From: Sycon ciliatum
Taxonomy: Eukaryota; Porifera; Calcarea; Leucosolenida; Sycettidae
Reading direction: 5' to 3'
Length of the DNA: 64,000 nucleotides
Assembly (NCBI RefSeq): GCF_964019385.1
Contig: NC_088654.1
Coordinates: forward strand, 13,039,700 to 13,103,699
Made by a program: the position numbers and the translations under genes. This document shows, piece after piece, positions 11,398 to 23,058 of the stretch. The stretch's first letter is position 1. Every line of letters starts with the position of its first letter. Under the pieces are notes generated by a model. That model worked only from the letters and a program-made list of their open reading frames with translations. It had not been told where the DNA came from and ran no database searches.

Positions 11398-11790
11398 AGG
11401 GAGGTTTAGTTCCCACGTAACGGAAACGCGTGCGTGGGTGATCCACGTAAAGTGGATGAAGGGCACCCTCGTTGCAATGTTGTGTTTAGTCACACGGAAC
11501 AAACAAAAGCATGAAGCGAAAGGCCCAAACCTGGTCAAAGACGAAGCTACCCGGGCCTAAGAAGCTCATCCAATATTTTGATTTCGTGCCTCGGAAAATT
11601 CTTCAGCTGAGCACCCCCACAGCTCGCACAATGCGCTCCATTCTGATTTTCACCCACGTTCTGGCGGAACGTGGGTGAGGCTCCATACACGGTATGTCGT
11701 GAATCAGAAAACGTCTGTACGTGGGTCACTGAATATTACGTGGTACACACACGTAAAGTACCCACGGATTACGTAGGACTAAACCTCCCT
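11398..11790. mobile_element. MITE with AGGGAGGTTTAGT terminal repeats
   Basis: The ends are AGGGAGGTTTAGT and its inverse, extending to about 20 bp of imperfect inverted repeat. AAT occurs on both sides. The matching site between units B and C (CATAATGGC at about 17880) lacks the element, so this is a real insertion of 393 bp. A 3-bp duplication suits PIF/Harbinger-type MITEs. A related element is at 25548-25959. Confidence 0.82.
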
Positions 11791-12480
11791 AATGGCAGAA
11801 CGAACAAGGCAGACCGAAACATTCCAACAGCTGTTGCGTGAATCGGCGAGATAGGCTATAATGTTGGGCAATGTTACATACTCTTCTTGCGTGTGGTATA
11901 ATGATCAAATGCTAACTTAACCTAACCATGCTGTTTGTTGCTAGTGCGCATTTTGCCCATTACCGCACTGCTGTAGTACGTACATTTTGTTGCTTCGGAA
12001 ACGTGCAAGGGTATATGTTCGATGCGAATTTCAGCACGTTCAAGAGATAGGGAGTTGGATGTACATGTATAAGGGTTCTATGCCAGAGCGAGTTAAGACG
12101 AAACATGGCAACCACGTTTTGCTGGGAATATGGTTTGGGTTGAATGTCCATCTCGAGTACCCAAAAGCAACACAATAGATTTAGCCAGGGTCTGTGCGCG
12201 CCATGAGCGTTTTGCGTTACAATGTCTTTTCAGCGCCATTGTTAGTGCAGACCATTGAGCCGTTTCAAAAAGAGTGAAAATGAAAATTACCCACTTCCCC
12301 ATCGCGCTATGCTGTCGCGTGACATGACAGCAGAAATTTCACAAGAGAGGGCAATGGTTCAACAGCAATCCATTTGTTTTTCGCATTTGTCGGAATTCGT
12401 TAGTTGATTTTGACGGAAGTTAAGGCCGGTAGATTGTGTTTTAACCTCACTTTGCTTGAGGGTACAACAGCCGACGTAGA

Positions 12481-13023
12481 ATGCCTCCAATTATGCACCC
12501 AGATCCTAATGAAGTAGGAGACTTGATAGTTACTGTGTTTCTGAGTTCGGAGATTGCCACTATATCAGATCCAGGATACTCTCGACCCGGTGTCCGCTCG
12601 CATGGTCGGTGGCAAGGAGGTCCGCCAATGTTCACTGCAGATGCAAGGTGTGTTATTCAGATTCACGAGCATAACCTATTCCATTTTCTTCGTGCTGCCT
12701 CCTTGAACGACATACAAAAGCTCTTTAGGGAATCGGTGAGATTTAGAATGGAATGGATAGACTTGTCATACGGAAGGGGGGAAAACGATGAAGAACCAGA
12801 TTACACAGTTCTGCGGATGCACTGCGCAGCAGGGATTGATGCAGACCAAACTCGTCTCGCCTTTGACTGGTTCGCGAATGTTTCGCTAATCTGGAATAGG
12901 CTTCAAGACGGGATGCTAACATTCACTGTGGAGTCGTTTCACGTAGTCATCATGTTGCCTTGCACTGTTCGTCAAAGACAAGGACCCGTTGCTTATCGTA
13001 TAACTAGACAACCTGCTGCATAG
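12481..13023 (+). CDS. Unrecognised single-exon family, subfamily I, gene 2
   Basis: This is a 180-aa protein of the same family as gene 1, without stops or frameshifts. Differences from gene 1 cluster in the middle (about residues 75-115), whereas the C-terminal 50 residues are almost unchanged. An in-frame stop lies eight codons upstream of the ATG, which supports this start unless an upstream exon joins at the AG just before. The upstream block at about 11930-12470 matches the other subfamily I genes. Function is unknown. Confidence 0.72.
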   Translation: MPPIMHPDPNEVGDLIVTVFLSSEIATISDPGYSRPGVRSHGRWQGGPPMFTADARCVIQIHEHNLFHFLRAASLNDIQKLFRESVRFRMEWIDLSYGRGENDEEPDYTVLRMHCAAGIDADQTRLAFDWFANVSLIWNRLQDGMLTFTVESFHVVIMLPCTVRQRQGPVAYRITRQPAA

Positions 13024-13769
13024 TCGAAATCATAGGAAGAGGATTTTCAGTACATTTTCAGCTTGTCGACCCGTCACCATTAGAATTTCCATGTGAAAGA
13101 TAAACGTCTTCACGACTCGGCTGCTGAGCGCAGCTAGGAATAAGGGTGTCCAAATCCAAGCAGGCATGTGTTGATACATCCAAGTTATGAAACTTGCACA
13201 CCGACTGAAACTGGGTGCAGCAGCGCAAGATGAACCAGGAATTAAAGTGACTTTCTGAATATTATCGTCTTTGAATAACAGTGGTAAACTAACCTTGCCG
13301 ATGTGTTGTATGGGATAATTATGCTGCCGTTCTTTGCCAGTACGGTAATGGCTGTGTGGACGTATTTCCCTACGTTTTATTTCTCTCCATTTGTGTTCCA
13401 ATTGATTTTAACTTTTATATTTTGTGTTCCAATTGATTTACTAGCATTTAAATTGACTTTGCATTTCAAAATATTTTTTTGAATTTGAATAGGATGATGT
13501 GTGCAATTTATTGTGCCCGTACAAGAGGCCCTATCCGCCATGATTCACAAGGAGAGTAAAATTCATTCAAGTAAGTGCTACTAGAAGACAACCCATGTAG
13601 TCACGTGATAGAGTCAATAATGGTTTATGACTGCCTTCAAAACGAAAATAATAATAATAATACAAGTCATAATATGAACAGGTCGCATATTGTCTGCATA
13701 AACAAATCATACAGGGGTCATGCATCTGTCAATGATCGTTAAACAGAGTTGCTTGTTAGTGGCCAGGTT

Positions 13770-14640
13770 GAGGCATTACTGAATCGGCCCATTCAGAGGC
13801 TTGAGGTCTTTTTTGATGTTGTCGACCCATCTCTCGCGGTGTCGTGCACCAAGGGGCTTGATATACGAAGTATTTAGTGCTAGCTGCAGTGCCTTGTAAG
13901 AGTCCGCGTCTGGTCCTTCCCTGGCAACGTGCCCCAGCCACAGGAGGCCGCGCTATAGGGCTTGAAAGTGATGACGTCAAAACGGCCAGGGAGTAGTAAG
14001 TTGACATCAGATTTCTATTTTTGGATCCACTAAGGTGTGACTTTGCTATTGCCTAAGTATGTGGGTGCATAGCAACCCACTCATGTCGCATGCAGGTGTG
14101 ACTTTTATTTCGCCACCAGTTGTAACCCCGCCCCCAGTAGCCAAATCGGTCAGTTTCACTGGCTACATCACCATGCTGTGGGTAAGACCGCTTGAAATGT
14201 GCTTGGATCCATACAAAAACTAGATCCAAGTGGATCCAATTTTTGAATTTTTGAAACTGTTGCTATGCTGTGACGTAGCACTTTCAAGCCCTATATACAT
14301 GTTTGCGAGATCGGGGCTTGGTTAGTCTTTCGGTAATTCTTTTTTCTGAATATGTTTTGAGGGTGGACAAATGTTCATAATAATATCGGACCTTGCGACG
14401 ATGCCATGCCTCCAGGCGATCCTCCAGCTTCTTCGGTAATGTTCGGAGGCCGCAGAGGTACAAGAGTACAGACAAAATCAAAACTTTAACCATACATAAA
14501 CGAGATTCAATACTGTGATATTCCCAAGCAACAGAGCCAAAAACACGGTTTTCTGCATTTATTCTGAAGTCTACGTCCTCAGCTGACCCTAGCAAAGAGC
14601 CCAAGACCTTCACTGATTTCCACTCTGAAAAAAGAAAACA
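13770..14640 (-). pseudogene. LINE reverse-transcriptase C-terminal fragment (unit B), split by a MITE
   Basis: Same fragment as 8575-9090, with the pieces separated by the 338-bp element at 13956-14293. No catalytic motif remains. Confidence 0.75.
13956..14293. mobile_element. MITE with TAGGGCTTGAAAGTG terminal repeats, TA duplication
   Basis: The inverted ends share TAGGGCTTGAAAGTG, then diverge slightly around TGACGTCA. TA dinucleotides flank both sides, and the equivalent position in unit A (near 8755) is empty. This suits a non-autonomous Tc1/mariner-type element. It contains a GGGAGTAGTA string that recurs elsewhere in the window. Confidence 0.85.
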
Positions 14641-15319
14641 GTCCTCTGAAATTCAAAATCTTGCGGATGTGATTTTGCTTTACAATGCTCACCTCCTTCT
14701 TGAGCATGGCATAACCATCCGAGCCACAGTTCTACAACCATGTACATTCACCACCATCTCATAAAATTTGAAGTATCTTGCCATGTCCCCATTAGCCTCT
14801 CACAATTGCCGTATTAAATTAAACCTTCGAGTTGTGTCTCTTTTGTTACATGCAACATTGTGTTCAGTTGTGTTCCCCTTCTCTGTGTATTGCGGTAAGG
14901 TGTTGTATACTTTTTTTATAGTGGAAATCAAAACAGGCATAATGCCTAATAACATTGGACCCACTGTTAATGAAATTTTAAACGAAAGTGTGGATAATTA
15001 GACATCGGAAAAAGAAAGAAGAGAAAAGGGAATGTTGGATGTAACGAACAGATACCAATACACTGAGCTATGGAAAATCTACGTAGCTTATACTTCTAAT
15101 ATTATAATACTGCGAGGCTTAGGATTGGAATTCCAAATAACAATTTGAAAATTTTCTTGCTGATGTCAATCTTTTCCAGATAATGGCGTCAACGTGCGTT
15201 AGGCGCTTAGCAGAACGAGCAGTGCTAGCAGGTGGGACCACAAGCAAGTTACTTTGGCCTCCTGGAGTGCGAGTTGAGGGCATGACAGCAAAAAAAGGAC
15301 TAAAAATAATAAGGTGCTA

Positions 15320-16276
15320 CTTCCTCCGTATACAAAAACTTCGTGACTTTTTTTGAAAGCTGCGCTCAGCTCTGAAATTGTTCCGTTTGACTTGGAATAA
15401 CACTCGTGGCATTGTCTAACCTGTTTACAAGCTATATACAAAGAAAAAGCAACTCAGACGAATGAGATTGAGTTTTTTCAGAGTCTTCGTCGCTCATGTC
15501 ATTGTCACCTGACGACGCTGACTCCGCATCGCCAACAGTCGCTGCTTCCGCTCGCATTTCGTTCAGATTCTTGTCACCTGCAGTGATGATCCGACGCTGG
15601 ACTTTGGCTACGTCCTCTTCATCTCTAGAGCTGTGTACGAAACGGTGTCAACTATATTCAGTTGTTCCAACCCGCGACCTCCATTATGCCGTGAAACGAG
15701 TCGTACAAGCACATCCACACGCTTCGCATTTTCTCGCCAGGATAATCCTCCCAAGCATTCTACAATGGCTTCGAGGAGGTCCCTGGGATTTCCCTTGGCG
15801 ACAAAGGAGGCGTCTGACTGGAGAGAGGCGAAGAAAGCCAGGCCATCGACATTCTCATCCTAAGTCTGCGCTGGTTGCACGACGACTGTAATGTTTCATC
15901 TTGCCGTGCGAGTGAAACAAATCTATGTTCTCACGCTGCGTAGATATGGGGCCGCGCACCGCAAGTACGAGCCTGGCCAGTTTCACGGCAGCGAGTGCCG
16001 CGTGACTCCGTGTTCCAGCCACGAGCTACACTTCGTCACTGTGTCAGTTTCATTTTCAAGCAAGTAAATGTTAGTTTTTTTTCATTTGACTCTTGAGTTT
16101 CTGTCGGCAACGTCCTCACACGCATGGCGTGCGTGGAGAATCTGTTCGGGATCAACCAAAATCACCTCGACATGGACGTGGGTTGTCGATGACAGCCTTT
16201 GGCGCCGTTCGTTGAGCAGGTTATTGCTCAAAAGCACCGTTCAAAAAAGTCACGAAGTTTTTGTATACGGAGGAAG
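15320..16276. mobile_element. 957-bp DNA transposon, CTTCCTCCGTATAC ends, TA duplication
   Basis: Perfect inverted ends begin CTTCCTCCGTATAC and continue through AAAAACTTCGTGAC. TA flanks both sides, and unit A has the uninterrupted site at about 9768. The interior has only short frames (longest about 131 codons) with no transposase motif. I read it as a non-autonomous Tc1/mariner-type element. Confidence 0.85.
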
Positions 16277-16369
16277 TACATGCATCATGCAAACATCGCC
16301 AGATGAAACGAAATATATTCAAGTACGCAAAAACCTGTAGATCACACACATGCATTCGATTTTGCAGTT

Positions 16370-17175
16370 GATCAGTACTGGACAACTGGTCCACAGTGGA
16401 GACTTGCAGACTGCCCGAGCGGCACGTTTGAACAGTTCATGTAGCCGTTGTTCCTAAGCAACTCACAAATACCGGTAGTAACCAATAGAAGCATACATAA
16501 AATTCTGGCAAAATGGTAGATCGGAAGTAGGCGAATCGGTAGGAACATGGCAGCGGGGTAGCATGTCGCAGCAGGACAGCAATTTTGCAGGCAACACGAC
16601 CAGCAACATGGTCCACCATTGTTGCCCAACTCATGTCCGATTCAATATGCAGGCCAAGGTATTTGGCATATGTGACTGCTGGTAGGACTTGTAAAGTGCA
16701 TATATCATTGTGGTCGAGGGTTGTCGCTCTATGGTGTGGTATGGCGTGAAGCGAGATGTCACCAGCAAACTGAATAGTGGTGACGCCATGAGGGCAAGGT
16801 CGCGAGAATCATCCTTCACATACAGAACGACGAGCAGAGGTCGGAGACCTGACCCTTGAGGAACCCCTGACTGGCTGTCATATTATGGCATGCTTCTGGT
16901 TTGTGCTGTCTCCAAGTATTTCCGGCGATACATCAAGTAGTCTGAAAAGCAGAATGCTGTGCTTTACCTTGTTGAAATAATATAATTATCAAAAAATGCC
17001 ATTCCGGTGACTGATATTCTTTACAGCTACCGCTAAGGCACCTGCTGTGGAATGCTGGTGTCTGTAACTGAACTGACTGATAGGCAAGAAACTGTTCGTG
17101 TTCACGCACTGCAGAAGCTGCTTATGAACAATACATGTACGTTCAAGCACTTTCGACATGAAGAAAGAACACATA
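16370..17175 (-). pseudogene. CR1-like LINE reverse-transcriptase remnant (unit B)
   Basis: This is a copy of the remnant in unit A, including the FAGD change in the catalytic box, so the damage predates the duplication. The segment SKVLERTCIVHKQLL and then SQFSYRHQHSTAGALA is best preserved here. Confidence 0.75.
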
Positions 17176-18576
17176 TTCTCAGTCACGTGATATAAAAACA
17201 TCAAATCCAACAGAGTCTGCATCCTCCTATTGAATTCCGTGGCTGCCTGGAAAGACACCAATATGCAGTGACACATGGCAATCCACAAAAATGCTAGCAT
17301 GAAAACAGCTTTCGTCGCAAATAAACTTCTTAATTAATATAGTCCCTTTTATGAGCAGAACATCCACAGTACATCCAATTGAAATGCAGCGGTGCAAAAA
17401 GAAACAAGTAAAATGAGGTATTAAGAGAAGGAAACACATTTGAACGAGTTATGCAGCAACTATCCACGACTAACAAGATGATAAAGAGTGAGAACGTGCG
17501 AAAATATCTCAACTTGACCACAGTAGTGTAATGTATGGGAGGAGTACCGTTAGATATTGGCGTCCGGTTTTGCACAATTCGTTTTCGCAAAGCCTCCCCC
17601 TTACTCCGTCTCTGATATTGCTGACCCACCCAAGTGTGGTGGTGTGTTGCTTTGCTGGTTCAAATTGTATTTAGACCGCATTGTCATGTTATTAACTGGT
17701 CTCGTCACCGTCCTGTAACAGTCGGCATTCTTTGCTGCCGTGTGTCTTAACTTGTGCACATTTTCGCTGCGCTCACCTTCCCCTCTTCGGTCCAACGTAA
17801 CCATGAACCTTCCAAGTTGGAAGGCTGTTGGTTTGTGCACTGGAGAGGTGCTACAGCTAGGTCTCAGGTCGCTGAATCACATAATGGCGGAACGAACAAG
17901 GCAGACCCAGACATTCCTACAGCTGTTGCGTGCATCGGCGAGATAGGCTATAATGTTGGGCAATGTTACATACTGTTCTTGCGTGTGGCATAATGATCAA
18001 AATAAATGATAACTTTACCTAACCATGCTCTTTGTTGCTAGTGCGGATTTTGCCCATTACCGCACTGCTGTAGTACGTATTTTTGTTGCTTCGGAAACGT
18101 GCAAGGGTATCTGTTCGATGCGAATTTCAGCACGTTCAAGAGAGAGGGAGTTTAATGTACATGTATAAGGGGTCTATGCATGAGCTAGTTAAGACGAAGC
18201 ATGGCATCCATGCTTTGCTGGGAATATGGGTTGGGTTGAATGTCCATCTCGAGTACCCAAAAGCAACACAATAGATTAAACCAGGGTCTGTGCGCGCCAT
18301 GATTGCTTTGGGCTACAATGTGTTTTCAGCGCCATTGTTAGTGCAGACCATTGAGCCGTTTCAAGAAGAGTGAAAATGAAAATTACCCGCTTCCCCATCG
18401 CGCTATCCTGTTGCGTGGCATGACAGCAGAACTTTCACAAGAGGGGGTAATGGTTCAACAGCAATCCATTTGTTTTTCGCATTTGTCGGAATTCGTTAGT
18501 TGATTTTGACTGAAAATAAGGCCGGTAGATTGTGTTTTAATCTCACTTTGCTTGAGGGTGCAACAGCCGACGTACA

Positions 18577-19116
18577 ATGCCTCCAATTATGCTCCCACAT
18601 CCTAATGAAGTAGCAGACATGATAGTTACTGTGTTTCTGAGTTCGGAGATTGCCACTATATCAGATCCAGGATACTCTCGACCCGGTATCCACTCGCATG
18701 ATTGGCAAGGAGGTCCGCCAATGTTCACTGCAGATGCAAGGTGTGTTATTCAGATTCACGAGCATAACCTATTCCATCTTCATCGTGCTGCCTCCTTGAA
18801 CGACATGCTAAAGCTCTTTAGAGAATCGGTGAGATTTGGAATGGAAAGGAAAGAATTCTCATACGGAACGGGAGAAAACGATGAAGAACCAGATTACTCA
18901 GTTCTGCGGATGCACTTCGCCGCAGCGGTTGGTGAAGACCAAACTCGTCTCGCCTTTGACTGGTTCGCAAATGTTTCGCTAATCTGGAATACGCTTCAAA
19001 ACGGGATGCTAAAATTCACTGTGGAGTCGTTTCACGTAGTCATTATGTTGCCTTGCACTGTTCGCCAAAGACAAGGACCCGTTGCTTATCGTGTAACTAG
19101 ACAACCAGCCACATAG
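18577..19116 (+). CDS. Unrecognised single-exon family, subfamily I, gene 3
   Basis: This 179-aa member is one residue shorter in the SHGRWQGG region (SHDWQGG). The frame is intact and the C-terminal block is conserved. The upstream conserved block is at about 18027-18570. Its 3' region differs from genes 1 and 2 and resembles that of genes 5 and 6. Function is unknown. Confidence 0.72.
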   Translation: MPPIMLPHPNEVADMIVTVFLSSEIATISDPGYSRPGIHSHDWQGGPPMFTADARCVIQIHEHNLFHLHRAASLNDMLKLFRESVRFGMERKEFSYGTGENDEEPDYSVLRMHFAAAVGEDQTRLAFDWFANVSLIWNTLQNGMLKFTVESFHVVIMLPCTVRQRQGPVAYRVTRQPAT

Positions 19117-19506
19117 TCGAAATCATAGGAAATGTATGTTCAATACATGCTCAGCTTGTCGACCCGTCATTATTGGAATTGACTTTTCAGGTGAAAGGTA
19201 AACGTCTCTGGTGCTTGACGCAACTAGGAAAAAGTTTGATGTGGAGTTTTTTGGTTTGGGTTTGAAAATCGATATTTTTACTCATACATAAAGGTGTTGA
19301 TTTCTTCTCCAATGTATGCTGCATTGCATTTTAATCCATTGTGTCACATTTTGCCCGTAAAAGAGGCTGGTCAGCGTCAAGGAGAACTAACTGTAAATAT
19401 AGATACGGATATCCAAATCAAAGCAAGCTTTTCTTGATACATCTCCGTTCTAAAACTTGCACAGCAACTGAAACTGGAAACAGCAGTGCAAGATGTACCA
19501 GGAATA

Positions 19507-19703
19507 GGGTCCGGCGGATTCTGCCGGCAGAAACATTGGCAGAATTCGGTACTTTTTCTAGTAAGTTTCATGCATGTTTGGTTTGTGGAAAAAATAGGAG
19601 CAGAATTCAAGGAATTGCCCGCCATTAAGTTTGTATGGTTCTGCCAATTTCACTGCTTTTCGAGCAGAATCTGTCACCTTTTCGAGCAGAATCCGCCGGT
19701 CCC
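19507..19703. mobile_element. MITE with CCGGCGGATTCTGC terminal repeats (unit C copy)
   Basis: The ends are GGGTCCGGCGGATTCTGC and its near-perfect inverse. The direct repeat ACCAGGAATA lies on both sides (19497-19506 and 19706-19715), and units A and B have a single ACCAGGAAT there. The same insertion is in unit E at 28424-28621, so it predates that duplication. Confidence 0.72.
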
Positions 19704-19851
19704 AAACCAGGAATAGCAGTGTCTTGCTGAGTAGCGTTTTTTAACAAGAGTAGTAAACTAACCTTCCAGATTTGTTGTATAGGATAATTATGGTGATGAC
19801 AAGGAGAGTATAATTCATTCAATCAAGCGGTACTAGAAGACAACTGATGTA

Positions 19852-20033
19852 CAGCAAAACCTGTAAAGGCGACCACTCGTATAAGGCGACCACCTGTCCT
19901 AGAAGACCACTAAAATCAGGACCAAGAGATGCTACTTTCCAGTCAACTGACCCTGGTTAAGGAGACCACCTGGTAACTGAGACCGTGTTTTGAAGGTCCC
20001 TTGAGCAGCGGTCGTCTTAGACAGGTTTCACTG
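19852..20033. mobile_element. MITE with CAGTGAAACCTGTCTAAG-type ends, TA duplication
   Basis: The left end reads CAGCAAAACCTGTAAAGGCG and the inverted right end CAGTGAAACCTGTCTAAGAC, with TA on both sides. It suits a non-autonomous mariner-type element. The unit E copy (30208-30597) is enlarged by about 207 bp of A-rich-tailed sequence at 30335-30541. Confidence 0.75.
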
Positions 20034-22713
20034 TATTTAAATGATAAAGGCAAGAAATGGTTTACGACTGGATCCCAATAGAAACCAACCTTCTGATATT
20101 CACAATTCTGCGGACCTGTTTTTGCTCTGCGATCCTAACCCCCCTACCTGAGCATGGCATAGTCACGCTCAGGCAGTTTTACATGTACATTTACCACCAT
20201 CCCATAGTATTTGAAGTATCTTGCCACGTCCCCATCAGCCACGCACACTTGCCGTATATTGTCCTGCTGTTGCCTTAATGCTGTAGAGTATATGGGTACC
20301 CTTGAATGTTTTCTTGTTACATTAAACCTTTGAGTCGTGTCACTTTTGTTACATGCAATATTTTGTTCAGTTGTTTTCCTCTTCTCTGTTTATTGCGATA
20401 TGAACAAAGAGCACAACTTCTGAGTCGCGTGATATAAAAACATCAAATCCAACAGAGTCTGCATCCTGCTAGCTGCTATTGAATTTCGTGGCTGCCTGGA
20501 AAGGCACCAATATGCAGTGAAACACCACACAATGTTGTACTTGCCTTTCTCTTCTCCTGCTCCCCGTTGCGTGCCATCTCCACACTTATACAAAGGGAAG
20601 ACGATAACTACACTTAAAAGACTGTTTATTAACACGACGACGAAACACAACTAGACATGACGAACGCAAGATGAAGACTGAGTTTCACACCTCAGCAACA
20701 TGCGATTGCACCAACACAACGTTCACACGACGTACACAAAATAACGTACTACAACATAACTCCCTCCCAAGAGTAGAACAGAGGAAAAAGAGGAAAAGAT
20801 CACACAAATCACTCAATCTTACCACACCAGTCACACCCATAAATAAAACACCTCTGCCTGGACTGCAGATTATTTAAAAAAAAAATCTTTCTGCACACCC
20901 GGAACACCAGCCAGGATCGCTTTCACACGTATAGGAACTGATCACCTCAAAAACTCTAAGCTACTTCACTCAACACACCACGCAAAAATTCTAAAATGTG
21001 AGAGCAGAAATCATAGGAATAACAAAAAGAACAAAATCCACTGGCTCTGTGGGGGCCTCTAGTTAACCTCATAGACGAGCAAATCAAAAAACGAACAGAG
21101 CACACGCGCTGTGCGGGCGCATCTTTACCCTCGAGGAAAGCAAATAATAAAGAACAAAATGTTGGGAGAACAGAAAATACAAAAATCACATACTCATCAC
21201 GTTCACAACAACACACGTACCCTCTCACCAACGAAACTCCCCACGCCGTCTGCCATGCCGTCCGCCATTTCAAGGAGCGCTGCTCAGCGTCGACATCCTC
21301 ACACTGCAGCCTCTTATCTTGTTTTCACCTTCCATACTTCTTTTTTTCAGCTTTTCTTCTGGGCACAGTTTTACGTCGTGTCCGGGACCACCAGTGACGA
21401 CGACTGGCAAGAGACGGGAGAGGCGAATGATGAAGGACGAGGACGACGGACGAACTTCTTCAAGACGAACAAAACTTTGACGATAGAACGACTGGAGATG
21501 ACGTCGGAAACTGGGAGCGAAGGCCACGCAGGACGAATCCAGAAGATGACGTTTACAAAATTTCCATCACCATAAGACGATGGTCTATGTTGGTGGCGCA
21601 AAAAGAATTACTTCAAAGTATTAAATTCAATTCAGAAGACTCTTGAACTATACAATGTGAACTTTATCAAGTGAAAGTAGCTAGTTCAGCAATCATATAA
21701 ATATCACAGATGTTGTTCTGAAAAATAGGGAATGAATCTGAAAAAAAGACTAAGTATGAATGGGAGTCACATCGCTGCGAGTTGTTCGTGTAGTTGACGA
21801 TATCTGCCAGCTATCACAGCCACAATCGATTGAGCATATCTGCAATTCATACTTTCATACATTCGCCAAGGCATGGGATAACGAGGCATCTCCTTCAGCT
21901 TTCTTTGTTGCTACCATTTGCAATAAAACCCAGATTGGTACCCAAAGTTTGAAACAGTGATGCCTAGTGACTGCTACCATCCTTTGCTTGTGATGTTTCA
22001 ACTAAAGTTTTGGATGGGCCAATTGGGTTAAAAACTCTTCGTAATTCCTTCTGCTATGGTCGTTGGGAGGAGGTTTCCCGTGCAACTGGGATGGATAGGG
22101 GTCATTAACCTCAACACTGACTGCCGTGTTCATTCTAGCTCCCCGTTGCTAAAACGCCAGGATCTCTCTTCTTTGCGAACAATGCAGGGAAGCAAAATAA
22201 TTATTACGACCGTAGGTTTCAGAGCGATAGCACTGGATTGTAATTAATTTTGTTCTTCAACATAGGGTTAATTAAATTTCAGAACACCGCTAATAACCGG
22301 CCAAAATAGTGCCCAGTTACGACTTTGACTTGGTTTTCCCTCGTATCATCCATTTTCGAAAGTCAATAATGAGCAAGTATTAGCAGAACAGTTCACACAG
22401 CATGGCTATGTTATTTTCCGCGAGTGTTTGGTGACAAAAAGGTGATCTCAGCGCCATTTTCAGTGCAAACCATGGAGACGCCTCGCAAGAGTGATAACAG
22501 TTGACTCAACTATTCTGCGAGGTGTAACGTGAAGTGGCCGAAATTTTCTTACAAAACGTGAGCCAAGAAAGCGACGGCAATCTATTTGTTGTCTTTTGAT
22601 GAAAGAGATTTCGTGTGCTGATTTTGTGGAATGATCAATTCTGGATACCAACTCTGCATCTGGATACCAGCTGTGAATCTCGAATTGGCTGCCGTTCAAA
22701 TCGCCTAGGACAA

Positions 22714-23058
22714 ATGGAGTATCCAGATCCTGATCGTGTAGGTGATACGATAATTGACTGCATCACGGAGTTTTCAAATTATTCACCCTTCGAGTATCCC
22801 GAATTCGGCTTTTATCAAGTGGAGGAATCAGACATTCCTTTCAAATGGGGTCTGCCCCAGTTTATGGCACTTAGCCACCCACCTCTATCTATGCATGCGC
22901 CAATGGGCAATTTCCGCTCAGGGCTGTGCCACCCGTGTGGGCAGCCAGGTCATTATGTCAAGTTCTGTCTCCAGCAGGCTAACAGAGGCCAACCAAGTCA
23001 GCAGGCCAGGCCGTGCCACATTGACATGACTGTGGGCTGGGGGGTCTCATGTTGTTAG
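22714..23058 (+). pseudogene. Subfamily II gene fragment fused to a retroviral-type zinc knuckle
   Basis: The first about 52 codons match the N-terminus of the gene at 61068 (YPDP, VGDTIID, DIPF-WG-PQFM). Similarity stops at about 22868. The frame then stays open for 62 more codons that contain one CCHC zinc knuckle (C-x2-C-x4-H-x4-C: CHPCGQPGHYVKFC) with Gln-rich flanks, as in Gag proteins. I infer that a Gag-bearing retroelement fragment interrupted the gene. The upstream region (from about 22282) still matches that of the 61-kb gene. Whether the fusion is expressed is unknown. Confidence 0.65.

Larger units (their letters stand above)
11795..17880 (+). repeat. Segmental duplication unit B (gene 2 unit)
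   Basis: It is collinear with unit A and carries gene 2, the same 3' region and the same two LINE remnants. Two DNA transposons (13956-14293 and 15320-16276) are present here and absent from unit A. This shows that the duplication preceded those insertions. Confidence 0.82.
17884..22266 (+). repeat. Segmental duplication unit C (gene 3 unit)
   Basis: Its first part matches units A and B. Its 3' part (from about 19150) matches unit E instead, up to a shared end near TTAATTTTGTTC and GGTTAATTAAAT. It carries gene 3, two MITEs and about 1.1 kb (20525-21600) of shared non-coding sequence. Frames in that last stretch are not conserved between the two units. Confidence 0.8.

Noticed and set aside
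7862-13401. Minus-strand frames of 122 and 123 codons after genes 1 and 2
   Set aside because: They are nearly identical only because the whole segment was duplicated. There is no motif, and they are absent as frames after genes 3, 5 and 6.
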